Assembly: GCA_000708835.1 (NCBI GenBank)
Contig: DF236963.1
Location: 186,001 to 250,000, forward strand
Direction of reading: 5' to 3'
From: Klebsormidium nitens
Lineage: Eukaryota > Streptophyta > Klebsormidiophyceae > Klebsormidiales > Klebsormidiaceae
DNA: 64,000 bases
In this document: in pieces, positions 12,401 to 24,475 of the stretch
How positions within the stretch are numbered: the first letter of the stretch is position 1
Layout: each line of letters starts with the position of its first letter
Program-made: the position numbers and the translations under genes
The notes under the pieces: generated by a model
The model's input: only the letters and a program-made list of their open reading frames with translations
Database searches by the model: none
What the model was told of the DNA's origin: nothing

Positions 12401-13341
12401 ATCCAGATAGCAAGCGAGGCAACGACTTGCTGCCCTCCTTAACATAGCCTGCCAGTCGCTTTGGGCGGTCTCTTTTGCCCAAGACAGATGAAAGGATAGA
12501 AGAACACTTGTACTTATCATAGCCTGCCGGGCGCTTGTTGGGCGCTCTTTTTTGTCTCGAGACAGATGAAAGGATGAAAGGATGAAAGAATACCTACCTT
12601 AGTCATCGGGCACCGCCTTGGTCGATGCGGGATGAGCGTTTCACACCAAAGAAGGGACTTTGCAGAAGGGAGGCCCCACGGCAAGCGACAAAAAGCTGAA
12701 CGTTTCTGGTTCTCACTTGCGCAGCTTGTATGGCTTCTCCAGCTTCCTGTACTACGCCTTCTATCCGCCGCTGCTGTACATAACATTCTTGGCGGACTTC
12801 TTCCGGGTAAGACATTCACATTGGAAGTTCAATGATGCTTGTTCGACTCGTTCTCGAACGTTCCTCGAAGACGTACTTTGAATTTCTGTCAGCTGGCTTT
12901 CAACGGTCTTACTAATATCATATTAACGTGCGCTTCAAGTCCGACGCAGCTTCTGCCGTTGTCAATTCTTTCGTCATTGCTCCGCTCCAGCCTAATGGTT
13001 GCCTAACCACCTTGATCAAGAAAACAATCAAAATGATCCTGAATGCGAGCTTTGTACCTCTGGTGGGTGGTAAATCTCAAGTGTGCCTCGGCCACAAGTT
13101 CGATCGTTCTTGCAAAAAGACCTCGCCTGAATAGTAGCATGGTTCCTTCTTTCAAATCGGCTTCTTAAACTCTTTCACAAGTCAGGCCTCGCCGTTCAAG
13201 CGCTTCTGACAATCTGGATGAAGTTGTGCTCCGACTTATCTTGGGGCGCATTTTCTTATGCAGGAGGAAGACTTGCAAATGGAGGACGTCTACTACAGCG
13301 AGATGAAGGACGCCGGGTACTTTGATGCAGATTGGGAATAG
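9480..13341 (+). CDS. TPRA1/CAND-like seven-transmembrane protein
   Basis: Six exons close in frame: 9480-9770, 10153-10347, 10841-11006, 11725-11827, 12725-12806 and 13264-13341, about 304 residues. Membrane segments are visible in order: FYDLAVGLPTIVFVAYLL, YGFLWIVCALNILRVLV, FGMVLLEVSVVVFL, AFSGVFAIVDTVIKAIYVFG, SFWMLHALLFLGIYALILVL, YVFVLFLINIGLTFGSFLLG and FLYYAFYPPLLYITFLADFF. The C-terminal tail EEDLQMEDVYYSEMKDAGYF is strongly conserved in plant TPRA1-like candidate G-protein-coupled receptors. The ATG at 9480 is preferred; the open frame extends upstream only through non-ATG codons. Exon 3 begins at 10841, because IK|AIYVF restores the family motif, so the open frame just upstream is intron. 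At the exon 4/5 junction the split codon reads TGC (Cys), where relatives have Trp. Ligand and signalling role unknown. Confidence 0.85.
10752..10862 (+). repeat. Upstream copy of exon 3 acceptor and exon start (TPRA1-like)
   Basis: 'tctacagacaatctacatgt' at 10755 is a near copy of 'cctgcaggcaatctacgtgt' at 10834, the real acceptor plus exon start. The two sites are 79 bp apart. The copy keeps AG directly before the exon-like bases but soon runs out of similarity. Confidence 0.6.
12443..12600. repeat. Two-copy tandem repeat inside TPRA1-like intron 4
   Basis: Units begin 'catagcctgcc' at 12443 and 12518. Both contain 'gggcg(g/c)tctctttt' followed by 'gacagatgaaaggat', and the second has an extra 'gaaaggat'. 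Spacing is 75 bp. Unlike the acceptor repeats, no exon-derived part was clearly recognised. Confidence 0.75.
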
Positions 13342-14319
13342 CTGTCGATCAATTTGAAGTCCGCCGAGGACGCTTGTCGTCAAAGATCAAGCAGCATGCA
13401 GTCTCGGTTCAGCGAGCTTCGATCGGGAAGCGGAGTTCATTTCCAACTCATGTCGAGTCACTTACAGGCTGATCCCGAATGGTGTATCGTTTGGTGCTTG
13501 TATCGATCTGAGCCTGGAGCTAAAATCGCATGGATCATTCAAGTTGAGCAAACGATGATGTCAGGACACATTTGAATGAACGGGTTGGTTTGCATAGGCC
13601 GCCGGCACATATGGTGCAGACTGCACATGCCGCCATGCCTGGCATGCCAGGCAGACGATCATGCATGTAGCTATACGTCTTCATTCAGCATGCACCGGCC
13701 GCAGGGGCGCCTGCAGTCGTCGTTATATAGTTACGATCGATAGACATGCAGTCGGATGCCCGCATGGCATGGGTGATGTGGTCACATCTTGAGTATATTG
13801 GAATTACGTCTTCATAAGCATCGAGTCATCAAGGGCCATGCCATCCCACACCTTGCAATTGGTATGCGACGGTGGTCGTGGTTACCATGTTAACCTGGCT
13901 GACAAGCCGAGGACGGTGCTCAACCGTCCGCTCAGAGATCCTTTGCTATTGCGCAACTTACGCAATCATTTGATCCAAACGAGTGCTATAAGTACTGAGA
14001 AAATGGAACGCTTTTCATCAGTCTACGCATACGGTCAGCTCTTGGATTCGTCGATCAATCGAAAAGACGTTCTCAGTGCTCGTGCGGGGCTCAGAACCGC
14101 AAGGGTCACGGTCGACCATTGGTACTTTGTTGCTTACGGACAGGTTTTAGATTCCATGTAGACAGCCAGAATCCGTGTAGACACGGAAGGCATATTCTCG
14201 GGGCACTAAGAAGCCGTTGACCCAAGGCTTATTCACGAAAGGTTTGCCTGTCTACATACAGCATTACAAAAATGGCTGTAGAAACCTTGTGATGAAGGCC
14301 TTTCTTTAGTCTCGCCTCG
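13342..14319. other. Convergent intergenic region with CATG cluster
   Basis: No gene was supported. Between 13625 and 13843 there are ten CATG tetramers in about 220 bp, several extended to GCATGC or CATGCATG. An open frame at 13838-14161 has no recognisable product; it contains two related stretches ('gcatacggtcagctcttgga' near 14027 and 'gcttacggacaggttttaga' near 14133). Confidence 0.6.
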
Positions 14320-17300
14320 TTACCTCAGGTCGGACTCCTCTCCGGTACACTCCGCCTCTCGAAGCAGAGAAAGGACACGCTCGTGCAGCTGTCCGCCACA
14401 GGAAGCCAAAATAGGGCCCGCCCGTAACCGCATGGGTTTGCCCGCCATGTCGGTAACCCGACCACCTGCTTCCTGCACATGTCGAAGACCGAGCATCTGC
14501 GTTTGCAGAATTGCGGTTGGGAGCTATTTGCTCGAGTCCGGCTAGTTTTAGGGCCATCTTTGTCAGATGAGGCCCATGACCTACACGATTATGCGCAGTA
14601 AGTACCGATTCACTTCTGGGACTGCGGAGACTGCACTTGACGTGAGACCCTGAAATACATCCTCTGACGGATTCGGGTAAGCCTGGAAACGGAGGGGCAC
14701 GGATCGAAACAGTCATAAAACCACTGCTGAACCTCACCTCCACAATCAGCCAAGCCGCCGCCACGTCCCATGGCTGCAAAAGAAACACGCCCGCAAGTCA
14801 GCTACTTTTAACTGTGGCGAATCATCGCTCTGCTTGCAAGCAGAACCCTGGTCAAACAGGTCACCGAAATGCAAGCAGCGCAAACTTATGCAGGGACTGT
14901 GCAAATTGGAGCTGATTAAAATGTGCAGACGGTGTGCATAGGAAGCGCGGGATTGACACGCACAAAAGGGATCTGTTGAAGTGTGCAATTATGCAGAGAT
15001 GGAGCGACTGCAGCATCAAGAGCGCACCTTTAAGTTGAGCTCAAAGAAGCACGCGAGCTTTCCCGCGGCCACGTAGCTCATGTGAAGGGCCTGCACAAAG
15101 AGGATTGCAAACTGTCTTTGATTTGCAACGAGTTAGGACTGGCTCGAAGACAGCGCTTCAGGGACTAGGTATGTCGCGTCGACGTCCTCATGAGATGGTG
15201 CTAATTTTTGACGTCTATCAGAAGCTCACCTTGTCATGTCTTCGAAACAGCTTCTGTCACGCTGCCTTCCATCGACAAGGTGCTTCACAAAACCCACTCA
15301 CTATTATCGAATCGTTTTGCGGATCTCGAAGCACACGGAAGAACGACAAGTATTCGGAGCACTGGATCAACGTTGTAAAGATACGCTCGCAGAAGGACCA
15401 TTGAGATCCTCATGTTCACTCGGCGACTAGAAGAGAGACGATTGGTTAAACGGCAGGAGAAGTACTGAGAGCTCATCAGCCGTACTTATCGAAACTCCTT
15501 TGTGATTGTTTGTGGCATCTGACCCTGATCTTGGCATCACAGTCCCGAATGCTTTTTATTGGAGATGCTAATGTTCAACGTGCAATATCTCCATAAGCCA
15601 GAGGTTTTCCATTTGCAATCTTGCACCCGGATAAGAAGGCATCCGTAAACCCAGGAGCCTCACAAAAGTAAAAAGCCCCGAGGCTCACCGCAGTCCCTAA
15701 AGCGCGGACGGTCCGTGCGTGCGGGGCAACCGCTGAGACTCCTCGCAGCATGCGCTCTCGCACCGGACGCTGCAACACATGATCTACCCTCAAAATCCTA
15801 GCTTGATGAACAATAATCGTGCAAAAGTCGCATTGAATATAATGGACGTCTACAAATACAGAGAACGTCCAAGCAGTCTCAGGTTTCGGCGCTAGCACCA
15901 CAGAAGGAGCGCTCTCAAACTAAAGGCAGCCCCTAGCGTCGCCGGGTTTCTCAACCTTCGTGGTTGAGCGTTCGAGGAAGGTCAGGCCTAATAAAGGATA
16001 GCTTTTGAGAGGGCAGAGTCCTTGATAGGTCTTAATAGGGTCCTGGACAACGGGCATTTTCGGCGCCATTAGAAAGCCAATATCGGTGACTCGCTAAATC
16101 GTACTGGAAGCTATTAGTCGCGGCAGGACGGAAGACCTCTCTTATCCTGCTTGGCTGGTCTAAGAAGGGTTGTAACGCTAAGCAAACAGAAGACGAGGTA
16201 CAGAAAATGGAGGTGACTTAATGTTAAGCAAGCGAGGTTTGGAGCTAGCGTCTTTCAAGGATCCGACATGTTGTGTTCACTCGTGGAATAGAAGGAGCGG
16301 GGAAAGTGGCTCGCAACTATTTGGAGCAATCGGAAGCCCTGCAAGCGCAATCTGTGCAAACGAAGTACTAACGGTAGCGTCACCGAGACAAACGAGCGAC
16401 AACCGGTTGGAAGACGGATACATTTTGGCTCTAGCCGTTACCGGTTCTACTACGAGTACAGTATCCAAGCAAGCACAACTGCTATTGCTGCAATTAGATC
16501 GAGACCTCCTTAAAATCCAAATACCAACGGTGGAAGCCCCGAGTCCGGCTTCGAGAAGGAAGCGCCAAGCGTCGAGAAAGCGGTCGAGCTTAGACATGCG
16601 AACGACACCGTTTCTAGGCTGGATGCAGGGGCAAGAGCTCGTTCGTGTTGGATATCTCTTCACAATGGAGTTTGAAAGGCAGTCTCTGGGCAGTGTTCGG
16701 TGCCCTTAAGAAGTACGTCGAGGCTTGTTGCTGGCAGCCAAGTGAAGGGTCATTGTATCAAGTGTGGCAAGCTTTGCCGTGACTTTACCGCAATTGGCTG
16801 GATTGCGTTAACCAGAATCGGTCGACAGGCCGGTGCACCTCGTATGAGTCGAGCAACAAAAGATGGCGACAGGAGCACAGTCACCTTGGACGGGAAGCCC
16901 ACCGACACCGCTCCGTCCTCAAGCTCCGTTTCCGGCGGTAGAACGGAAATCCGCTCGCCGTTCAGAAACGCGCCTGCAGGGCCGCAGAAAAGTTCGATCA
17001 CTGACCTCGCGCCGGATTGTAAAGTCCCGCGTTCTGAGAAATACAATCTTTGCAACCATGCCCACACCTTCTCGTCGTCTGCCTTCGGACCTTCGTAACG
17101 CTTCTAAACGGCCAAAATCGTAAGCGAAAATGCCAGGGACTATACTCCCAAGCTGAGGAAAAGAGAACCCTCGTTTTTTCGCCAAGGTAAGCGCCAGGAA
17201 GAAGGTTACCAGCAGAATCTGATCACCACCCAAACTCGTTAACGCGCCGCACCCGTGCCCAATCTATCCCCCTGGCTGACCCCACTCGTTCTACGCCTTC

Positions 17301-19231
17301 GACGTTACTCTTCGTAGCACTTGCCCTTCAGGAAACCTCCTGAGATAGGAACGAAGGGACATCGAACGGCTAACCTTCGCCTCGCCGAGCTGTGAAAAGC
17401 TCTCCCGAGTACGGGTTGAAAACGACGCCCACCTCGACCCGGTTCGCTTTTGCAACGCCGATTGACACCACCGAGAGGGGCAGGCCTCCTACCTGGGCCA
17501 TCAACGAGCAGAGTGTCAAGAGAGGGCCACCGCTAACGATGTTGTCGAAGATCGACTGGTCGGAAGCTTCGATATATCCGTTAGAGGGTCTGGCGCTGTT
17601 CCAGACGTCTTCTGACCAACATGTTTCATCGATCAATGCTTATAAGTTGTGACAATCTATGGCAGTGTCAGGGGTTCGAAAGCTGAGAGTTTGTTGAGTG
17701 TCATACTCGAGTGGGCGCACTAGCAGGCCAATTGAAAGCAGATGCCAATCAGTACGTTTCACTATTCGGTCATCTTGACACAAACCTGGACTTTCTCGTC
17801 AGACGAGGCCTCTTACAAAGTTGAGCGTCCCGTCGATCGGGTCCACGATCCACGTCCAATCAGAGTCCGCCAGCGTGGCATCCAGCCGCTCGAGCTCCTC
17901 GGACGTCGACGTCTCCTCTCCTAGGATTGAGTGGTCCGGAAAACTCTCCTGTCAGAAGGAAAGAGCATGTTCGATCGAAGAAGATGGTCACGAGCAAGAC
18001 CACAGACCCCTGTGCGAAGGAGCTCGGATGAGACATCGCAGAGAGCAATCCTGAATTAGTACACCTTGAGTGGGACGCTTGCGCGGCTGAAAGATTTTGA
18101 AACACGTTTCCAGCCAGTCATAGGGTGGCCAGCTTCGTATCTTACATGGACCTCCGGCCAAGTGTGTCGGTTCCTTCCTGCTCAACGAGGATGCTCCAAG
18201 TCCTCTTCTAGCTCGGCTTAGATCCAATTCGGACTACATTTACCTTACTCTTCTCTCTTCCTCAAAAGCTCAGCGATCCTTGAAGCCAGTCTCCGGTTTA
18301 ATACCTTTCTCTCGAATGCTGCCGTCTGTGCTCCATCAAGCCACCTTAACTTTCGATCAACCTTCTTTCGCACCAGGTGAGCGGAAAGGCCTCACCTGTA
18401 CTCTCTGCTTGATGAGGTCCTCGCACGCCTTGTCCACTTCGGTGACCAGGTCTGAGCGCACGCCCTTTGTCTCCACATTCTGCGCCTTTCCTGAGGCGGC
18501 AACAATGAGCCGCCCAGCCTGCATCAGAACAAGCATTGGTTCCTTCTTTGAATATGATTTCTCTTGTTGCCTTGCCTTTTTGCAGAAACACTAAGTATCC
18601 AACTTTGCTCTGCGTCGGTGGAATTGAAGAGGAAAGCAGTTATCATCTGATAAAGCAAAGGCCTTCCTTGTGTAGCTTATCAAGCTTAGAAAGAGGGGCG
18701 AGACAAGCCTGTTTGCACCTTGTCACGACACCAACTTCATGATCTGATGGGAAGGTAGTGCAGCTTCTGATTGAACTTGGAGGAGGTTACTTTGCCCAAT
18801 CTGTTTCCTACGATGGCAGAACTCACTCAGTGTGGTTTGCAACTTTGCAGTACCAACTTTCTGTGCAAAGATCATGCTGACCAGGCACTAAGGATGGCGC
18901 CTTTAAAGGGAAGATACTCCAGAGCTCAATTCTGTCAGAAGTCAAGCAGTTATAACATACGAGCATCTTGCAAATGAAGGAACTTAAGAAAGAAATGCAG
19001 CACGTGACAAAATATGTGGCTACATCAGAAGCTGCCCTGCCCCCTCCTTATGCTGCCCTGCCCCCTCCTAGTTATGCAATCCGGCCCCCATCTTATATTC
19101 TGACACTGAACTAGACAAAATTAAATCTTCTATCTGACCTCCATCGCTGCTTTTTTGGCAACTCCCTCAATCTCCATCTTCAGGTCCTCTGGCGATGCCC
19201 CAGCTTTGGCACCTTCAGTAGTGTAAGCCAT
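14320..19231 (-). CDS. Inositol-monophosphatase-family phosphatase
   Basis: Nine exons join in frame: 19139-19231, 18396-18518, 17817-17948, 17375-17492, 16885-16973, 15689-15769, 15028-15090, 14738-14773 and 14320-14472, about 295 residues. Signature elements are present in order: [19 protein letters not shown], the metal-binding [16 protein letters not shown] (the family's DPhDGT motif), [23 protein letters not shown], and the second metal site [16 protein letters not shown]. These residues bind Mg2+ and the phosphate ester in enzymes acting on inositol phosphates, histidinol phosphate or related sugars, so substrate is not fixed by sequence here. The ATG at 19231 gives a family-length enzyme. 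An in-frame ATG at 19696 would add about 155 residues of poor quality, more likely 5' UTR or intron. Intron 15770-16884 is over 1.1 kb and no extra exon was found in it. Divergent from the E2 gene. Confidence 0.92.
19029..19078. repeat. Short tandem duplication in IMPase intron 1
   Basis: 'gctgccctgccccctcct' occurs twice in immediate succession (near 19031 and 19051), followed by a third, looser version 'aatccggccccc'. It lies in the intron between 18518 and 19139. Confidence 0.6.
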
Positions 19232-20611
19232 GACCAACTTTCTTCTACTTGGCCGGAACTCGAACTTGATCCCAGCGCTCTTGGACCAAAAGCAGCTCAA
19301 TATGCTCGCTCCTGAGGGCAGTGTAGAAGACCAAGGGCTTGAACAGACACAAGGCGGTTGGTTTACAATGTGGGCAGCTCCACATAAGCTAACCTGATCT
19401 GCGAGCTTTCCACTGAGTAAGAGTCCTGAAAGATTGAAGCAGGATGCTGATTGTGAAGCCCCAGCTTGCCTTCCAGGATTGCGGGTTTGTTTATTTGAAA
19501 CTTCCAGCAATCCGTTCGCTGCATTGCATCGACTGCCACCAGTTTTTTCAAGACGGCTGAGCACGTAAATCTGCTGACGCTGCCATGTCTTTGCTGCCAA
19601 TGTACTTCCCATTCCTTGAGCGCCCAAGAAGGGCGAAAACTCCAAGAATAGGAAGAGGGAAATCTGCATTTTGCGAAGGTGGATTTGAGCGGCCATGGAG
19701 CAGAATTCTCAGAGTTAGGGTTTTTTCATGATCCATGTTGCCCACAGCAGCTAGGGTTTTGAACTTCGTAGGATATTTGATGGTCAGGATTGAGTTGAAA
19801 TGACGTAAGATGGCTTCCGAGTCAGACGCGTGGCGCCGATCTGCAGCCATCTGGAGCGTCAAGAACCGGGTTGACCCCACCGGTAGTCAACTCAGAATAC
19901 AGTGTCAAAGCACCGTTTACCAGGGTCAATTCAAAAATACTTTCCCTTATATATGATCTACGTCCTGGTTAGCGTGAAGTTACATGCAGTTTTTGACACT
20001 TTTGGAACCCCCATCATCCGGGTCAGCCGGGTGGGAAATCTGATTCGTGAATGAGTAGGTTCGAGCAAAGACGGTCATCTGACATATATAAGACTGGAAA
20101 GCACCTGACTGGAAAGCACCTGAAAAAGACGGTTTGCAATCTGCTGAGTTGCTTTTCAGCCGCGTCTTCCTGCCTTCCTCAGTTCCTGCAACTTCCTTGG
20201 CCGCCATCCTGCAACTTGCTGCTTGCTTGAAGGCCATGAACGCGGCACCCCAAAGATCAGCAAAGAAAGGAACCACGGAATAGGAGCTTGCAGATGAAAC
20301 CGGGACCGGGAGTTTTCAACGTTTTATTTTGCGCAAGAAGAGCTTGCTTTCATTGTCAGCTTTGTCATGAGTTGTCCTATCTGTCTCTCCGCGACTTGAA
20401 TAGGATTCAATCTGGCTCTTCAAGCCCGTATGTAAACCCATTGTGCTAAGTGATGACCTGATAGTCAAGCAAGCTGACATCCATGTTTAGGATTGCATTA
20501 GGTGCACAGTAGTCAGTTACATATCTGCAGCAGCTTCTGAGGAAGCAAGCCCTGTGCACAAGACTTCCCTGGTGGAAGCAAGGGTTGGCACGGATGGGTT
20601 CCTCTGCTCAG
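19232..20611. other. Divergent 5' region (IMPase / E2)
   Basis: Holds the 5' flanks of two divergent genes, two telo-boxes and a 14-bp tandem duplication ('gactggaaagcacct' near 20092 and 20106). The first coding exon of the E2 gene should lie here. One candidate is the ATG at 20236 (MNAAPQRS...), which would need a GC-AG intron, so it is not asserted. Confidence 0.5.
19715..19759 (-). promoter_or_regulatory. Two candidate telo-boxes upstream of the IMPase gene
   Basis: Read on the minus strand, AAACCCTAA lies at 19715-19723 and AAACCCTA at 19752-19759. They sit in the divergent region between the IMPase and E2 genes, about 0.5 kb from the IMPase ATG. Plant telo-boxes are often near transcription starts. 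No functional evidence here. Confidence 0.35.
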
Positions 20612-23559
20612 CTTCGGCTGATGTCGGATCTGAAAACAATTCAGCAAGAACCCCCGGAGGGATGCAGCGCGAGTCCGTTGAGCGATGACAACCTGTTCGT
20701 CTGGCAGTGCCAGATATTTGTGAGCAACGGCAACCATTCTTTCTAGCTGGAAAGGTTGAGTTGCATATTCAGATCATGCTCCTTTGATGATTCACCAAGC
20801 CAGTTGCTTGTCTTTGAATCTTCTGGTTGGAACCATCTTGAGGCTGCTGCTGTAGACGTGCTCGAAGCTGCTCCTGTAGACGTGTCGATCCAGCAAAAGA
20901 GGATACTAAGCATGGCAAGTCGTTACTCTGGATTCGTTCAAGATATCGCCGTGATGTCGGGGTAGAGTTGAGGCTGGCTCCTCTTGCTGGCTCCTCTGTC
21001 TATCCATCAGAGCATCTCCTTGAAGAGTTTTCGTCAGTTGGGGCTGTGGAGCTTCAGAGGCTGTGTAGTATGACTTAAGCTGCTACTGCAATCTTCAGAA
21101 TTCAGATGCTGATAGGTATTGACGTGGGAGCTGTCGGAACAGCCTTCTTCCGACATTCAGGTGTTTCTTTGTTGTGCTGGCCCGTATGTTGGCATCTTTT
21201 TGAAGTATTTGTACGGGGGCACAACGCTAGACTTCTTTCAGGTGTACAGCATTCAATCTGCACGGCTGCAATCTTGATATTCTGAGCCTTCTTCTGACGA
21301 TTGCAAGAAGCTATCATTCTCCTCTGAAGCTCTCGCGCTAGCATTTGTGTGCAGCCTTCGCACTGCAGCGCTCCTTGTTGCGGAGTTGCACAGTCAAGGC
21401 GTCCTTTGCTTTTGGGCCGCCGTCAGTTTCCACATTTTAGTGTTGTGCCGCAGCGTACTACTGTAAACTGTTCAATAGGGTCAGTTCAGAAGTTCCAGTG
21501 GTGGACGGAAACCAATGTTGCAATGCTGAAGCAGCTGTTCACTTACTACAAGATGATTTGTGGACTGTATGAAGGCTGGCTCATCTTTGTCTCAAATAGT
21601 TATAGCTGAATGTGTGACAAGGCGATGATGCCTATTATTAGTCAAGCTAACCCTCTTCTAGTTAACTCTTTTGGCTGGTTACATTCCGAACTCGTCCTAG
21701 CCCCAAGCGCGTCCTGAGTGACTCTAGACTTCTGTCAGGTTTCTGACCTTTCCAGATTATTTTACATCATGATCTGGTCAACCTGAGTGCTAAACCTTGG
21801 TCACTTCCCATTCGTCGTTACACCTCTCCTACATCCTTTTCCCTTTAGCTGTTCAAATCGTGTCCTTCACCACTGACTCACCCCTGACAACCCTTTCGTA
21901 AACACGATGTTCTTTGCATCCTGAAGTGCTTACCAATTCCTCTGTAGGGCCCTGACGAGTCCCCTTGGGAGGGTGGCATCTTCTCTCTGCGAATGATCTT
22001 CACGGAGCATTACCCTGCAAAGCCCCCCCGAGTACGATTTACAACGGACGTCTTCCACCCAAATGTGTATAAGGACGGCACGCTCTGCCTCGACATCATT
22101 CAGGTGCAGTGGCAATCTGCTGTATGTATTCATACTGCTTGTAATCAGAGGCTTCCACCTGTCTTAAGAGCAGGCAAACAACGTGTGGTTGAGGCCATGC
22201 ACGTTGAAGTTATTTGCGATCTTTGGCGGGATGGCTTGAAACGGAACCGAACGGAGCACTTCCTCCATTGTAGCAGCGTCCCAGTTGGGCTTGAGCATAG
22301 TCTTTTAAATTGTTGATGGGGGAAGCGGAACTGAGTCAGTTTCTTCAGAGTTCCGGATTCCGGGATTTCGCGAGCTGCAATTCCGGAGTTTACACATAAT
22401 CTGGGAAAGAGGTTCTGCTCTGGGTTGTCCTGGTGCACATGTCCGTTGCTTGTCAGTGGAGCCGTGCAGGGCAAGGGAGACGAAAGCGGGGGTGGAGTGA
22501 TGTCAGAGCGTTTGAGTATTCAGCTTTGGCAATCTGCTTCCAAAAAAGGTCTGCCGAAGGAACTGGATTGCAGACGACTTTTACAACTTACCGCTTAGGA
22601 TGGTTGCCATCCTCGTTTCTTGTGCAAAATGGTGAATTTACAAAAAGAGGGATGTCGTTGCGAACAGAGGGAATTCTTTTTTGCAGGATGCCTGGAGTCC
22701 CGTGCACAATGTTAACACGATTCTCACTTCGATACTGGTGAGTACCATCCGTTGAAAATCACTGTTCGAGGCATTCAGTGTCGGGTGACGTCTTCGGTGG
22801 ACTTGAGAAAATTCGACACAAGTGCTTGCTGAAGACGTAGGCGATAAAACCAGGCGTGCAAAACGCCTTTGGTAGATTCGAAAATGGTTCTAGAAGCATC
22901 TGGCATTTGCTCTTCTACCGCTGGAGTCATGAGCTGACGCAAATCTTCTTTAGCTTCTAGCTCGTAAGAACCCAGTGCTCAGGATCGTACATCCTGCATG
23001 CGCGCTCCAAGTGAAGACTTCTCTATGGGGTGTTACATTTGTTTCTACGGGACAACCTTTCTTGGCCACGCTTTGCGCAGGCGCCATCCTGAGAATCCAT
23101 GGTCTTGGTCTTCTGCTTTTGGCTGGGAAGTCATGGTCGGCAAGCCGTAGAGAATACCAGCGGGTCAGGGTGCAAGCAGCTGGACGCAGCCAGAGACTTG
23201 GAATCTGGTTTGCCTGCCCCTGCGCGTTGAACGGTCCCCCACGTCTTGCGAAATTCGTGCACTGTTTCTTTGAAAGTCAAGTCCGTTCACGAAAGTCACA
23301 TCCTTCCATGTAAGGTGGGCTTAAGATCTCTTTTCTTTGGCCCAGTGGTTGTATTTTAGCACTGGCAGCACTTGATTTTCTGTCATGCAATCTTGCACCT
23401 ATCTCTGATCTTGACGGCGTTCGTGTTGTACAGAGTCTGTTAACTGATCCGAACCCGGCTTCCCCAGCCAACCCGGACGCTGCTCAGCTGTACCAAAATG
23501 ATCGTGCGGCGTACAACAAAAGGGTTCGGAAATGTGCACAGAGGTCGGTAGAAGGTTAG
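20612..23559 (+). CDS. Ubiquitin-conjugating enzyme E2, RAD6/UBC2-like (first exon unresolved)
   Basis: Four exons join in phase 0: 20612-20719, 21948-22103, 22687-22737 and 23434-23559, giving 146 residues. They begin [17 protein letters not shown], continue [13 protein letters not shown] and [17 protein letters not shown], then [16 protein letters not shown], and end [20 protein letters not shown] plus a short basic tail. The catalytic cysteine is in TLCLDI, with the HPN tripeptide upstream, so a functional UBC fold is expected. Length matches RAD6-class E2s (about 152 residues) once a first exon of a few codons is added. That exon was not identified with confidence. Known RAD6 enzymes monoubiquitinate histone H2B and PCNA; the exact class here is inference. 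Confidence 0.88.
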
Positions 23560-24475
23560 CGAGCTCCTCGGATCATTATGCACTTGCGAATAGGCCTTTC
23601 CGGACTGGTCTGATTTGGCCGCGCACTGCGATTGTTGGACTCACTTAGCGGCCACGCATAAAAGGGGTACTGTGAGCTGCGCGCTCACTGTTTCATGAGA
23701 GGTTAGGTGTAGAAACGGTACTCTCAGGTGACTTCGTCCGCAGGTGAACCAGCGGGAACATTGATGGGGTGTAGGATAGGCAATTGCTCTCTGAGAACTT
23801 CGAACTGTACAGCTATGCACATCATGTAGAATAATTCGAAGTTCCTGTGATTCAGCTAGGTTATTCCATCACACTGTTGCAGCAACTCACTTGTGTGCTC
23901 TGATGAAAGGCGTCTGACCGGCCTGATTCCGGCTGATTACGGTGAGCACATCCCCATACCCGGCAGGCAATTCGGTGCCTGCCGGCGGCGGCGGCGGCGG
24001 CGGTGTCGTGGTGCCTGCCTGTGAGGTGCCTAGCAAATTTGACGGGTTGCGTGGTCCATTTTGACATGTCTGTAAAATGATGATGAATCTATAGTGCTAG
24101 CTTGAAGTTTAATGATATAGCTTGAATGTTGAGTCCATTTTTTTTTTGATAGAGTCGATTTAAGGCCACATGCATCATGGGCCGTCATCATGCAACTCAA
24201 ACCAGCTAGCTGCCACAAACAGTCACACAAAAACTGTTGGCTGCGCCGGACCATATATACCGTTTCACACGTGCTGCCTAGGCATGGTTGCACGATCACG
24301 TAGCCGCCTCATGTGACGGATAATGGTCTTTAAACGCTTGAAAGTTCCTTGATTTGCAGCATGCTGTCCAGACATGAGTGTGCATGATTTTCGTGAGAGA
24401 ATTGCAACTACTGTCCTCTAGCGTTTTGTATTGAGTGCTGTTACTCAGAACAATGATCGCACTTGCTTCTGTCCA
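23560..24475. other. Convergent intergenic region (E2 / gene 7)
   Basis: No gene was supported. It contains a (CGG)7 run at 23983-24003 next to inverted 'cggcaggcaattcggtgcctgccg'-type sequence (about 23960-23985), and about ten CATG tetramers between 23690 and 24400. Confidence 0.55.
23960..24004. repeat. Hairpin-forming CGG repeat
   Basis: A perfect inverted repeat, CGGCAGGCA then a short spacer then TGCCTGCCG (about 23961-23985), leads directly into seven CGG triplets ending near 24003. Confidence 0.7.

Noticed and set aside
16221-16709. 162-codon open frame on plus strand and 128-codon frame on minus within an IMPase intron
   Set aside because: No recognisable family on either strand, and the neighbouring IMPase exons join in phase without it. 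A decayed insertion cannot be excluded but is not supported.
19232-19696. 155-residue N-terminal extension of the IMPase
   Set aside because: It is compositionally unlike the enzyme and contains several potential splice sites; the ATG at 19231 gives the family length.
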